From: Lepas anatifera
Taxonomy: Eukaryota > Arthropoda > Thecostraca > Lepadidae
Reading direction: 5' to 3'
DNA length: 64,000 nucleotides
Assembly: GCA_034440635.1 (NCBI GenBank)
Contig: JAOTON010001478.1
Location: 310,001-374,000, forward strand
Position numbers and translations under genes: made by a program. The notes beneath the pieces are model-generated. The model did no database searches. It was given only the letters and a program-made list of their open reading frames with translations, and was not told where the DNA came from. Positions 22,565 through 33,392 of the stretch are shown here, in pieces; positions within the stretch are counted from its first letter, which is position 1; every line of letters starts with the position of its first letter.

Positions 22565-22810
22565 GTATAGCACGACCTCGGCCTGCGGCCTCGGCTAACG
22601 CCGTTTTGGCGCAGGAGAACCACATGACAATGTGCTGAAATCAAACCATATTTCGTTCTCAATGTATCTTCATAAGCATGTAAGTCAGTTTTATCATTAT
22701 TTTCCTTGAAATATGTAACTAATAAAGAGCACATCGTCACCCCCGGATTCGAACCGGGCACCCCTGATCAAGAGACAGTGCCTCTAACCACTAGACCACT
22801 GTGCCACACT
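22565..22810 (-). mobile_element. tRNA-derived SINE with a C-type core
   Basis: On the minus strand a tRNA-like head runs from about 22806 to 22736. It has the A box TGGTCTAGTGGTTAG (complement of 22784-22798) and B box GGTTCGAATCC (complement of 22745-22755), with a CCCGG/CCGGG T-stem. The 5' and 3' acceptor strands (GGCACAG and GGTGACG) do not pair and the anticodon stem is poor, so it is not a functional tRNA. About 110 bp downstream lies a copy of the structured C element also found in the macro-units (22571-22625). tRNA head plus conserved core is the usual SINE plan; that reading is inference. Confidence 0.5.
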
Positions 22811-22984
22811 CTGCACCCTCCCACTAGCCGAACACCTGTGACCCGGCAGGAGGTCACTGGCCGGTACCACTCAGCCGAATATGGGGGGGACGCTGGCGCC
22901 GGGTGCTGTGTTTGTCCCGAAAAGGTACGATATAAAGGTGCTTCTAGAAGACGAAACAAACATTATTTTCGGCTGAAATTACTT

Positions 22985-23904
22985 GTATCGTCGAGCTAGG
23001 ACCCTAAGCTAGCTTCATGCCAAATTTCATCCACTTCCATTCATTTTAAGGACTTGAAACCATGGTGAGAAGCAAAGGTGGTCCGAGAAAATTAGCACCT
23101 TGTAAAACATTCTCCGATTAATTACTCGAAAGTCGTTAGAGATAGGTGGGTAGTATAAGTGAGTGAAATGACCGCAAGGAACTTTCCTATCCAGCCATGT
23201 CATTTCTGAGTTTTTGAGTGACATGAGCTCGGAACCAGGAAGTTGCAAATAAAAAGTTATTTTACTAAAATTTTAGTTATGCCTATAAGACAAAGAATTT
23301 CAATATCGCAATTTCCATCTCCAAATATTATCAGGCGGAAGCAATGTTCTTTCGTTATCTGAAATGGGAAGTCAAATCCGTCAATTAGATTGCGAGATAT
23401 TAACGTTGGAATGAAATGAGCAAAAATGCAGTCTTCCGGGAAAACGAAAAAACTAGGCCAAAATTTTTGGTTTTCCACTCAAAACTATGTCTAAGCACAA
23501 GAAAACTGACCTAGCTACCCCTAGGTAACTGCCTTTCAGCTAACTGAAGCGTGCCTTCTGATATTTCGAGCGTCCAAGTCGGCCATCAACTTTAAGTAGG
23601 TTTTTTGCTCGCGTGAGAAATACCGCGTTTTCGTGCGATAAATATTGTCGGACCAGCTCAATTTTTATTCCTTAGCTGGCCCTTGTTCCCTTTTGAAAAA
23701 GACATAAATTTCAAGCTCGTAGCTTAAGGAGTAAAAATTAGAAAAATATAAAACAGAAAAAGCTTGAGCCAAAATTTTTCAAAAACTATTTTAGATTTCG
23801 ACTCGGGGCTTTAGTTTGGGAGTCTGGCGTAGGAGGGCTATCACCCTACAAAATTGCAGAGCTCTGGCATCAATTCTCAGGCGGGACAGACAACAACAGA
23901 CAGA
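22985..23904. repeat. macro-unit 1 leader (U), diverged subfamily
   Basis: Diverged relative of the leaders at 33881, 37961 and others. Shared landmarks are CCAAATTTCATCCACTTCCA, GAAGCAAA, TATCCAGCC(A/G)TGT and GGAAACC-like words in the same order, ending in a CAGACAACAACAGACAG tail. The 20-bp palindrome present in younger leaders is absent. No coding capacity was found. Confidence 0.65.
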
Positions 23905-24314
23905 CCTCGGCCTGCGGCCTCGGCAGGTGCCGCTCCGGCGCAGGAGAAGCCGGTGACAATGTATGTTAGCCAAACAGTTCGATTGATAGGCGAGTGTTTT
24001 CAGCAGTTTGAAACTCATAACAACGCAATGTTGGAGTTTTAGGTTTTGTTTTCTCATTATGGCTCCATTCAATCCCCTGTATAGGCCCATGTTTTCCTAA
24101 ATTAGCATGTTTCTGCATACTGCACCACGCTTGCCCTCTGTTCATATCATCAAATAAATAAACACACGCATAATGTTTGTTTTGTTAAGCAAAGACTGGG
24201 CATGACGAGAAGAAAGGAGATACAATATGAAATATGATGGGTTTTCCGACGGTATTTCACCCATACCTGCAGATTTTCACCAAATTCAGCCTATTTATTA
24301 CCGAGTTATGCCCC
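23905..24314. repeat. macro-unit 1: C element and array flank
   Basis: Begins with CCTCGGCCTGCGGCCTCGG and the stem-loop GTGCCGCTCCGGCGC, then about 0.35 kb nearly identical to the other macro-units up to the satellite start at GCTCGAGACCTCAGCCCC. The abrupt change from diverged (left) to near-identical (right) falls at the first base of C. Confidence 0.8.
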
Positions 24315-26529
24315 AGCTCGAGACCTCAGCCCCACCACCGAACTGATGTCCTGGATCCGCCTATGCTCGAGCTCCTTACCCCAACCCCTTACATATGTCC
24401 TGGATCTGCCTATGCTCGAACTCCGTAGCCCCACCTCTATACTGCCCTGGACCCGCCTATGCTTGAACTCCTTAGCCCCTACCCCTAATGATGTCCTGGA
24501 TCCGCCTATGCTCGAGCTCCCGAGCCCCACCCACGTACTGATGTCCTGAATCCGCTTATGCTCGAGCTCCTTAGCCCCACTCCCGTACTGATGTCCTGGA
24601 TCCGCTTATGTTTTAACTCTTTAGCCCCTACCTGTTTTAACTCTTTAGCCTCTTGATGTCCTGGATCCACTTATGCTCGAGCTCCTTAGCCCCACCCCCG
24701 TACTGATGTCTTTGATCCGCCTATACTCGAGCCCCTTAGCCCCGGCCCCTTACTGATGTCCTGGATCCGCCTCTGCTCGAGCTCCTTAGCCCGACACCCA
24801 TACTGATGTCCTGGATCCGCCTATGCTCGAGCTCCTTAGCCCCACCTCCGTACAGATGTCCTGGATCCGCCTATGCTGGATCTCCTTAGCCCCATCCCCG
24901 TACCGATATGCTGGATCCGCCTATGCTCAAACTCCTTAGCCTCTAACCCCGTACTGATATCCTGGCTCCGCTTATGCTCGAGCTCCTTAGCCCCACCCCC
25001 GTACTGATGTCCTGGATCCGCCTATGCTCGAACTCTTTAGCCCCTACCCCTGTGCTGATGTCCTGGATCCGCTTATGCTTGAGCTCTTTAGCCCCACCTC
25101 TGTACGGATGTCCTTTATCCGCCTATACTCGAACCCCTTAGCCCCATCCCCGTACAGATGTCCTGGATCCACCTATGCTCGATCTCCTTAGCCCCACCCC
25201 CGTACTGATGCCCTGGATCCGCCTTTACTCGAGCTCCGGAGCCACACCCCTGCACTGATGTCCTGGATCCGCCTATGCTCGAGCTCCTTAGCCCCACCCC
25301 CGAACTGATGTCCTGGATCTGCCTATGCTCGAACTCCGTAGCCCCACCTCCGTACTGCCCTGGATTCGCCTATACTCGAAATCTTTAGCCCCTACCACCC
25401 TACTAATGTCCTGGATCCGCCTATGCTGGAACGCACGAGCCCCACCACCGTACTGATGTCCTGGATCCACCTATGCTCGAGCTCCTTAGCCCCACCCCCG
25501 TACTGAGGCATGGATCCGCCTTTGCTGGAGCTCCTTAGCCCCACCCCCGTACTGATGTCCTGGATCCGCCTATGCTCGAACTTCTTAGCCCCACCTCCGT
25601 ACTGATGTCCTGGATCCGCCTATGCTCGAACTCCTTAGCCCCTACCCCCCTACTGATGTCCTGGATCCGCCTATGCTCGAGCTCCTTACCCCACCTTCTT
25701 ACTGATGTCCTGGATCCGCCTATGCTCGAACTCCGTAGCCCTACCCCCCCCCCACTGATGTCCTGGATCCGCCTATGCTCGAGCTCCTTACCCCACCCCC
25801 TTACTGATGTCCTGGATCCGCCTATGCTCGAACTCCGTAGCCCCACCTCTGTACTGCCCTGGATCCGCCTATGCTCGAACTACTTAGCCCCCACCCCTAC
25901 TGATGTCCTGGATCCGACTATGCTCGAGCTCCCGAGCCCCACCCCCGTACTGATCAGCTGAATCCGCTTATGCTCGAGCTTCTTAGCCCCACCCCCGTAC
26001 TGATGTCCTGGATCCGCCTATGCTCGAACTCTTTAGCCCCTACCCACGTGCTGATGTCCTGGATCCGCTTATGCTCGAGCTCCTTAGCCTCACCCCCGTA
26101 CTGATGTCCTTGATCCGCCCATACTCAAGCCCTTTAGCCCCACCGCCGTACTGATGTCCTAGATCCGCCTCTGCTCGAGCTCCTTAGCCCCACACCCATA
26201 CTGATGTCCTGGATCAGCCTATGCTCGAGCTCCTTATCTCCACCCCCGTACAGATGTCCTAGATCCGCCTATGCTCGATCTCCTTAGCCCCATCCCCGTA
26301 CTAATATCCTGGATCCGCCTATGCTCGAACTCCGTAGCCCCTACCCCCCTACTGATGTCCTGGATCCGCCTATGCTGGAACTCCCGAGTCTCACCCCGTG
26401 CTGATGTCCTGAATCCGCTAATGATCAGCTGCTTAGCCCCATCCCCGTACTAATGTCCTGGATCCGCCTATGCTCTAACTCCCTAGCCCGACCCTCGTAC
26501 CGATGTCCTGGATCCGCCTATGCTCTAAC
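24315..26529. repeat. 50-bp satellite array 1 (left part)
   Basis: About 44 units of TGATGTCCTGGATCCGCC, TATGCTCGAGCTCCTTAG, CCCCACCCCCGTAC (50 bp; 49-51 bp variants). Nearly every unit carries a BamHI site, and most carry overlapping XhoI/SacI sites. The array is cut by hAT-2 within a unit at GCTCTAAC (26522-26529). Short open frames (MSWIRLCSSSLAP type) are repeat artefacts. Confidence 0.95.
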
Positions 26530-26534
26530 CAGGG

Positions 26535-26537
26535 ATG

Positions 26538-26582
<45 letters not shown>

Positions 26583-26693
26583 TCGGAGCCGACCATTCTG
26601 CCCGGAGCCGGAGCCGGAGCCGGAGCCGCCGAAACACTTTTGATCGGAGCCGGAGCCGGAGCCGGAGCCGTCAGAAAGGGTCCGGCTCCGGCT
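26535..26693. repeat. GGAGCC hexamer array, left subterminal of hAT-2
   Basis: Runs of GGAGCC interspersed with GGTCGGAGCCGACC and CATTCTGCCC. The same composite, in direct orientation, is found at 30362-30511. Confidence 0.92.
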
Positions 26694-26931
26694 CCCAAAG
26701 GGCTTTAAAATTACCAAAAATCAAACGTGAAATGGTCACATTTTACCTCGTGAGATGTCGCATGGAAACACCTTTATTCACCTGAAAATTACATTTTCTC
26801 AATATGTTATGTATATCGAGATTAATGAAATATTGCAACTAGGGTGTTCCGTAGACGGTCTCACTCTCGGGCCGGTAATGCGCCCCGGCCATTTAGCATG
26901 GGCAGAAATTGGCAACAAATGAAAACATTGG

Positions 26932-27068
26932 CGGACACTGGCGGATCCATGGGGAGGGAGCAAAAAAGGCATTTGCCCCCCAAACTGCCCAATTTTTGGC
27001 GATTTTCTTAAAAAAACATGTTTTTCACGATTTACCCCATACCGTCGGCCTGCATCCGCCCCTGTTGA
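26932..27068. mobile_element. small TIR-type insert (GGCGGATCC family)
   Basis: Bounded by TGGCGGATCCATGGGG on the left and CCTGCATCCGCCCC on the right, which pair as imperfect inverted ends. The ends match those of the elements at 30742-31011 and 31650-31920. Its interior is C-rich near the left end and otherwise unremarkable. Confidence 0.45.
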
Positions 27069-27275
27069 CAGACGCAGGGGGATGCCATTCCGGTCATGCC
27101 CCCAAAGCCCTGGAAGGGGGGCAGACTATCTTTTGGCCCCCAAAGACCGAAGAAATTGTTTGAAAAAGTGTTTACACTAGGTCTGTCGAACAATAAAATA
27201 TTTGCTCCCACCTCCCCCCCAGGAGAGCTGCATGTACTCGGAGAAGTAGTTTATACTAGGTCTGTCGAGAGCCCA

Positions 27276-27563
27276 GGGCAAAAGGCGCAGAAAACAGCAT
27301 CCCCGTCACTCGATGCGGCACTAGCCGACTTCAAAAACCTGGGTCGCCTAAACAGGGCGACCGTATGCGACATCTTAGATAGATATCCAGCCATCATCCA
27401 GCCGGCTAGCCTGGTAATGGCCGCGCTACCAGTTACTCAGGTGTCCGTGGAGAGGTTATTCTCCGCGATGAAGCTACTGCTTACTGATCTCAGGTCCAGA
27501 CTAAGATCAGACATATTGGAGGCAATGTTGCTGCTCCGCTCCAACCGCGATTGGGTGGTGTAG
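27276..27563 (+). pseudogene. hAT transposase C-terminal (hATC dimerisation) fragment
   Basis: An open frame ending with TAG at 27561-27563 contains LPVTQVSVERLFSAMKLLL followed by TDLRSRLRSDILEAML and LLRSN. The V-S-x-E-R-x-F-S-x(5)-(T/S)-x2-R-x-x-L-x5-(L/I)-x-A-x-x-L-x-x-N pattern is the conserved hAT dimerisation block that ends these transposases. Upstream of about 27276 the frame stays open to 27096, but that part derives from unrelated insert sequence. No BED zinc finger and no catalytic DDE residues are present, so it cannot be active alone. Its orientation fits the plus direction of hAT-2. Confidence 0.85.
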
Positions 27564-27664
27564 TGAGCGAACCAGGTGCTGGGCCCTGGGCAGTAGGGTG
27601 GTTGGTTCCGATTTTTCTCAAAAAGGAATTATGTCATCGGCCTATCTGATGTGTTTTTCGATGT

Positions 27665-28612
27665 TGAACACTGTTAGCTTAGGGTCGTTCAAACAAACTT
27701 TTTTTTCTTTTCAGACTCGAACCCACTTTTTGCCATTATATATTCAATTCTGATTTCAGTGAGCCACATTTCAAGCGTCTACGACAGCGGGAAAGATCGC
27801 CTCAAACGGTTAAAGCTTTCATGTTTCGGGCGCGATTGGCCGCCCGGCGTTGCACTCTCTGCTTGTTAAATTGGTATATAAGGGGTGCACAACCTACCAG
27901 TAAAGACAGCGTGGCATGCGCGTGCGTATAAGAGCGGTAGATGGGATTTAACATGCAGGCAGTTACTTGTCAGATGTATTTGTAGCGCAATACAAATACA
28001 TGTTATTCCACAAAAGACCTGAAATTAAATGATTCAGCACCCTTGTACTCTAAATCCCGACAGAACATGAATGCATTCCGGAGGCGAACCTTTCTCTAGT
28101 AACTATCGCTGGAGAATGTCGTGAGGCAGGCGCTTCTTCATATTCTCCTGCGAACTATTTAAGAGCTCTGGTACTGATAAAAGAAGATCCTGTTTCATAT
28201 TTTTATCCTTTAGGTGGCTCACGAAATCTTCCACCAGCTTCACACCACGTTCTGTGGGACCGTTCACGACAGTAAGTTCTGGAATACCTTGAAACAGGGG
28301 AAGCTATACCAGCTTCTCAACGGAGCCATTTCTGGTCAGAATATTTCAGATTCAGGCAATCGAATACCAGCCAGCTGTCAGGAGTAACAAGCTGGCTGAG
28401 GCTTAGTACCGACCATTTGCAGAGCTCTTCATAGCCTCTATCGGAAACTTAAGCCTGCCCTAGTCAAATGTGAATCGTTTGCTGTTTTGGCCAATTGTTG
28501 TGCGACTGGCTCCTTACCTCCACGATGGTGGTTCTCACCAGCGCGACAGAATATAACTTTCTGTGCACAGTTACCACAGCTGATGACAAATTGACTTCAG
28601 CACATTCAGGGC
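27665..28612 (+). repeat. left arm of the hAT-2 inner inverted repeat
   Basis: Aligns as the reverse complement of 29176-30050. Landmarks include TTTTCAGACTCGAACCCACTT (27710) versus its complement near 30000, the word GGTTAAAG(C/A)TTTCATGTTT, and TAGGTGGCTCACGAAATCTT (28212). The left arm has about 50 extra bases near 27741-27795. Substitutions and small indels show the arms are old. Confidence 0.85.
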
Positions 28613-28761
28613 GATTTTTATATTAACTTAATGAAAGCACTGCATTGCATTTTATGGATAGCTTTGAGGCTCATAGAAGGCTCTAAAGCTGACTATCCGC
28701 GACGGAGGAACCCAAATGCATGGTTTAGAACCACTTATAAGGAAAGCCGCTAACTATTTTG

Positions 28762-28965
28762 GAGTCTGAGTGGCTCAGTCGGTTAGCGCTTGCGCTCGGC
28801 TTGGCCAATGACATTCATTATGTGCTGGGTGTCGTGGGTTCGAGCCCACCCAGAGGCAGAATCTGGCGCCCTGCTCTAGCCCGAGCTAATTCTTTCCCTC
28901 TCTCCTCTGATGCCATATGACCTGAGCAGTTGATGCGTTGTTAAACTCCAAAAATTATAATATTC
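28762..28965 (+). mobile_element. tRNA-derived SINE
   Basis: A box TGGCTCAGTCGG (28771-28782) and B box GGTTCGAGCCC (28837-28847), with a GTGGG/CCCAC T-stem, 66 bases apart, as in class II tRNAs or tRNA-derived SINEs. The acceptor strands do not pair, so it is not a working tRNA. The body continues through CCTGAGCAGTTGATGCGTTG and TTAAACTCCAAAAATT, a tail style common in invertebrate SINEs. It sits in the spacer of the inverted repeat within hAT-2. Confidence 0.6.
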
Positions 28966-29175
28966 TGTCTTTAAGTATCTTCTGGAATGATGAACGGAAT
29001 CTGACACAGTAGTAGCACGCACTTCATGCCATAAATGTCCTATATTCCATAATATGGCTCGCTGTTGAGCTCCGGGTCTTCTAAACAGACAGTTGTTGGA
29101 GACAACCTCTCCTGACAGCCACACGTAAACCAGCTTGCGCAATTCGAGATAATACTCCGGTATTGTGTAGAGGCG

Positions 29176-30050
29176 CTGAAGTCAATGTGCAAACGCAACT
29201 GTTATTTGTGACCAGAAAGTTATAATCTGCTTCGCAAATAAGAATCACAATGCTGAAGGTAAAAAGGCAGTGATACAGTACCTGGCCTAAACAGCAAAAC
29301 CATCCACTTTTCAGTTAGGTAGGCTAAAGTTTCCGACAGGGACTATGAAGAGCTCGGCTCGATACCAAGCCTCTCCCAATTTCTCATTCCTGAGAGCTGG
29401 ATGGTATTCGAGCGCCTGAATCTGAAAGATTCTGACATAAAATGGCTCCGTTGAGAAGCTGGTGACTGGTATAGCTTCCCCTGTTTCAAGGTATTCCAGA
29501 ACTTACTGTCGTGAATGGTCCCACAGAACGTGATGTGAAGCTGGTGGAAGATTTCGTGAGCCACCTAAAGGGTAAAATTATGAAACAGGATCTTCTTTTA
29601 TCAGTTCCAGAGCTCTTAAATAGTTCGCAGGAGAATAGGGAGAAGCATCTGCCTCACGACGTTCTCCAGCGATAGCTACTAGAGAAAGGTTCGCCTCCGG
29701 AAGGCATTCCTGTTCTGTCGGGATTTAGAGTACTAGGGTGCTGAATCATTTAATTTAAGGTCTTTTGTGGAATAACATGTATTTGTATTGCGCTGCAAAT
29801 ACATCTGACAAGTAGATGCCTGCATGTTAAATCCCATCTACCGCTCTTATACGCACGCTCATGCCAGGCTGTCTTTACTCGTAGGTTATGCACCCCTTTC
29901 ATCCCAATTTAACAAGGGGAGACTGCAACGCCGGGTGGCCAATTGCGCCCAAAACATGAAATCTTTAACCATTTTGGGGCGATAATGGGAAAAGTGGGTT
30001 CGAATCTGAAAAGTAAAACAATATTTTTTTCAACGACCCTGCTCTTACCT
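29176..30050 (-). repeat. right arm of the hAT-2 inner inverted repeat
   Basis: Reverse complement of 27665-28612. In both arms a 58-bp stretch reading (V/M)AHEIFHQLH(T/I)TFCGT(V/I)HD is preceded by a TTTAG acceptor-like and followed by a GTAAGT donor-like sequence, so an old exon may have been duplicated with the arms. Confidence 0.85.
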
Positions 30051-30361
30051 CATCGAAGTTTTTCTTTGCGGGCTGTCCAAGCTTTACTTGATCGTTGTAT
30101 CTTTAATTTTGTATGTGGGTTTGCGGGCATGTCTGACCCATATTTCTGTTTGTCATAACAGTGCAGTGCAGTTTGCCATACGACTGCACTGCAGTGTAGG
30201 TTGGTCCAGTTTTGAGGTTCACTGGCCTTTGGCATCTGGTCAAGAGCGTTCGTTCATCCAGTCGCCATTTTTCATTCGTACAAATACATAGTCACTTTGT
30301 ATCTGATGGACTTTCACGTCCTTGAGAACGTTTCGATCACATTTTGGATATAGGTACATTG

Positions 30362-30511
30362 CCGGAGCCGGAGCCGGTCGGAGCCGACTATTTTGCCCGG
30401 AGCCGGAGCCGGAGCCGGAGCCGTTAGGACACTTGAACCCGGAGCCGGAGCCGGAGCCGGAGCCGAAATCATAACCCCGGACCGGAGCCGGAGCCGGAGC
30501 CGTCCAAAATT
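30362..30511. repeat. GGAGCC hexamer array, right subterminal of hAT-2
   Basis: GGAGCC runs with GGTCGGAGCCGACTATTTTG, a direct-orientation match to the left array. Confidence 0.92.
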
Positions 30512-30531
30512 GTCTCGGCTCCGCATCCCTG

Positions 30532-30710
30532 GCTCTAACTCCCTAGCCCGACCCTCGTACCGATGTCCTGGATCCGCCTATGCTCTAACTCCCTAGCCCC
30601 ACCCTCGTACTGATGTCCTGGGTCCGCCTATGCTCGAACTCTTTAGCCCTTACCCCCATGCTGATGTCCTGGATCCGCTTATGCTCGAACTCCTTACCCC
30701 CACACCCGTA
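30532..30710. repeat. 50-bp satellite array 1 (right part)
   Basis: Three to four satellite units continuing the array after hAT-2, ending in the CACACCCGTAACG sequence that precedes every tail. Confidence 0.93.
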
Positions 30711-31235
30711 ACGACCCCACATCCGTGCCCCCCCGAAACGACATAGGCGGATCCAAGGGGGAAAGGGGACAGGTGCCCCCCATAGAATCTTAGCGCCCCC
30801 TGAAATTGTCCCGGAAACCCCTGGAAAGTTCGATGGCACCCCCTGAAATGTCGTTTTCCCCGAGATGCAGGTATCGGGGTCTACTGATAGGTTTTAGCGC
30901 CTACTTGATAGGTTTTTCCCGCCAAAAGTGGCGTCCCTGGTGTAGATAGCGCCCACCAGGAAGTTTCCCCTTCCACCTCGCCCCCGATAGGCAATCCTGG
31001 ATCCGCGTATGGGAAGCGACATTTCAGGGAGCGTCATCGACCTTGAGAGGCGTGTATTTACAATTTCAGAGGGCGCCAATGGTCTATTGGGGGTTGGGGG
31101 GAGGGGGATGGGGGGAGAAGGGTGGGGGGCCCCTAGCCTACTTATTCCCTGGATCCACCCATGGTCCAAAAACAGAAACATAATACTCTTATTGTAAACT
31201 CGGACTTTTACGGTACTCTAATTACTTGTGATGCA
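30711..31235. repeat. macro-unit 1 tail (T)
   Basis: A GC-rich segment of about 0.53 kb shared with 37426, 50446, 54726 and 61964. It contains a TIR-type element at 30742-31011 (CATAGGCGGATCCAAGGGG ... CCTGGATCCGCGTATG) with two GATAGGTTTT words, then G-rich DNA and CCCTGGATCCACCCATGG. It ends at TTACTTGTGATGCATTAT. Confidence 0.88.
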
Positions 31236-31283
31236 TTATTGACCCCGGTCACGCTCACCAGAGGCGCTAGTGTGCCGTCCAAG

Positions 31284-31343
31284 ATGGCCGCGAAAGAGGG
31301 ACTCCGAAAGGTGAACAACGTTAGTGGGCCCGGGAATAGCATG
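31284..31343 (+). CDS. candidate first coding exon
   Basis: An ATG in the context CCAAGATGGCCGCG opens MAAKEGLRKVNNVSGPGNSM and is followed by a GTAAAC donor at 31344; an earlier donor AAG|GTGAAC at 31311 is also possible. The AAGATGGC start context and the CpG-containing upstream (CACCAGAGGCGCTAGTGTG) look like a typical animal 5' end. The frame remains open beyond the donor, so it could also be chance. Product not recognised. Confidence 0.27.
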
Positions 31344-31649
31344 GTAAACGGTGAATTATACGTGTTTTATGCCTGGTATGTGGCAGTGGCTTATAACCAG
31401 CCGCTGCGAAAGGCAGTGAGGAGCCGAAATTCGAGGAGTTTTTGGTCCCAAAGAGCAAAGCTTGTAGTCAGGATCAGGTTAAAGTTTGCTGCACCCCCCC
31501 ACTTTTTGCCGGTAGCGACGCTTATGTGTGGAAACGCATTTTTCATCGTACATTCAAACTGGAATTTCAGACAGCTTGAAACGAATAAAGGCGTATATCT
31601 ACTGAATTATTTCAATATGTCAGTTTCCCGGGCTAAAAAGGAATGCAGC

Positions 31650-31920
31650 CATAGGCGGATCCAAGGGGACAGCAAAGTGGGCATGTGCCCCATAGGCAGA
31701 TCCAGGGGCAAAGGGAGCATGCGCCCCCCGCCATTGACCCTCGGTGCCCCCTGAAATGGCCACGCCCCCTGAAATTTCGCTTCCCATCCCCCCCACCCCA
31801 GGATGCGAAAGTCGGCTCCCACCGATAGGGTTTTGCTCCCATTCGATAGGGTTTCTCGGTCAAGAATGGCGCCTCGCCCCCGGGAAAGTGCCCCCGATCG
31901 GCAATCTTGGATCCGCCTTT
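31650..31920. mobile_element. TIR-type element of the GGCGGATCC family
   Basis: Left end CATAGGCGGATCCAAGGGG and right end TCTTGGATCCGCCTTTG form inverted repeats. The interior matches 30742-31011: TGCCCCCTGAAATGGCC, CGATAGGG(T)TTT twice, and CCCCCGATCGGCAATC. A second end-like word, CATAGGCAGATCCAGGGGC, lies at about 31690, suggesting a nested or duplicated left end. No coding region. Confidence 0.7.
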
Positions 31921-32229
31921 GATGACGGCCCAAGGATAAAGGCCTACTCCTGCTAGAAGCAGGCTCAAGGGAGTGGAAGGAGGCATAAGCCCCACAGCCA
32001 GTCTGCAAAGTATGGCAGCAGGCCAGACGAGTCGCACCAGCCATCTAAAATTCTCGCACCACCATCCTCCAAAAATTCGCACCAATATGCCACATACCAG
32101 GGAAAAAATGCACCCATTCCTACCCCTACAATGCAATGCCACCTCAATCATTATTCAGTTAATTAAGGGCATTTTATAGGGTCCCTCCTGTGTCTTAATA
32201 GCCATTCAGCCATTATTTGTTTATTTTAA

Positions 32230-33255
32230 CCCGCGCCCCACCGGGGGTCCGGCGCCACCTTCGCCCCACCGGGGGGCCATCGATGGCCCCCCTCTAACTC
32301 CGAAAATATGGGCGTTAGCGCAAATCTGCAAAGTGCAATAGAAAGCTCGCGTGAATTCAGTAAGAAATTACTTCGCATGTTTTAGTGCTCAGGTCAACGG
32401 TTTGACCTCCAGAGGTCAAATTAGGTCAAGATCGGCTATTTTCACTCAAATATGCAATGATTAAGCAAACTGGGCATAACTCTTATGTCATTAGAGCTAT
32501 TGAGACCTGGTAAAGTACATTTGATAGCAAATTGCCAGTACTTTTTCCGCTATGTGGAACGTAAAGACCTCCCGCCAGTGGTTTAACCGCCAGAGGTCAC
32601 CTCGTGACCTAATATGACCTGAGGTCACGAAAGGTCAAAAAGTGACCTTGCCGTATATTAAATGAAAGCCAGTGACAAGACAAACACAATGGTGTTTGTT
32701 TCACCGCTCTAGCTCAATTAGGTCAAAAGTTATTGTCAAAATACTGTTTTTGACCTCTGGTGACCTTGGATGACCTTGGAAAAGTCAAAGGGCAAATATG
32801 ACCCCTGGGATCCGTGAAAGGGTGTCCAAAAACGTCGTTCTGAGCAGTCTGAGTATTTGCAATCATTTTTGTGGCTTTTATATCATGAAATAGCTTTTCC
32901 CCATGCTTTTCCAATGGGAGAGGTCGCCTCGTGACCTGACCTCAGGGCACGAAATCAAAAAATCCCGGATATACACCTTGTAGACCCTGGAGGGGTCATG
33001 AAGTGTAGGAAGTTTCAAATCGATCGACTTTGAAATGTAGCTCTTACAGAGCTCTAAAGGCGAAGTGAGGTGACCTTGGTTGACCTCGTCTGGTGACCTG
33101 ACCTTGGGTGACCCGGGGTAAAAAATTTCAGGGATGATGGGAAAATGATGCAGTGAGAGGTAGAGCCCTCAACCGCGGTGCTGCGCCTCGTCGTTTTTCT
33201 GCTATCTTGGAAAAACCTTAGGGGGGCCATCGATGGCCCCCCGGTGGGGCGAGGG
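32230..33255. mobile_element. piggyBac-like MITE, copy 2
   Basis: TTAA at 32226-32229 and 33256-33259 flank 1026 bp with inverted ends CCCGCGCCCCACCGGGGG (17 of 18 matched). Perfect 22-bp palindromes, six G + CCATCGATGG + six C, lie at 32271-32292 and 33221-33242. The layout matches copy 1 at 1409-2252: GCCACCTTCGC between two left motifs, many AGGTCA/TGACCT words (32395-33120), and a GTCGTTTTTCTGCTATCTTG block before the right palindrome. No transposase is encoded. Confidence 0.85.
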
Positions 33256-33392
33256 TTAAGTGTCACTAACCTCGCAAATTCGCACCAGGTTGATAAAATT
33301 CATACCACTCGGTCCTGTCTCCAAGGGCACTCGCACCGACGAGATCTCGTCGAAAATGCCATACTTTGTACACTGGCCTCACAGCCGCTTAC

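Larger units (their letters stand above)
26530..30531 (+). mobile_element. hAT-type DNA transposon with transposase remnant (hAT-2)
   Basis: Seen: perfect 16-bp inverted ends CAGGGATGCGGAGCCG (26530 and complement ending 30531), flanked by the 8-bp direct repeat GCTCTAAC (26522-26529, 30532-30539). Excising it restores an intact satellite unit. It is 4002 bp long. The interior contains, in order, a GGAGCC array, a small TIR-type insert (26932-27068), a hAT C-terminal transposase fragment, an inverted duplication with a SINE in its spacer, and a second GGAGCC array. The N-terminal BED and catalytic parts of a transposase were not seen, so it is non-autonomous. It is younger than the array it interrupts. 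Confidence 0.9.

Noticed and set aside
22736..22806. Functional tRNA gene on the minus strand
   Set aside because: Acceptor and anticodon stems are mismatched (GGCACAG against GGTGACG), so it is a tRNA-derived sequence only.
28762..28860. Functional class II tRNA gene
   Set aside because: A and B boxes are good, but the acceptor strands do not pair and the element continues into a SINE body.
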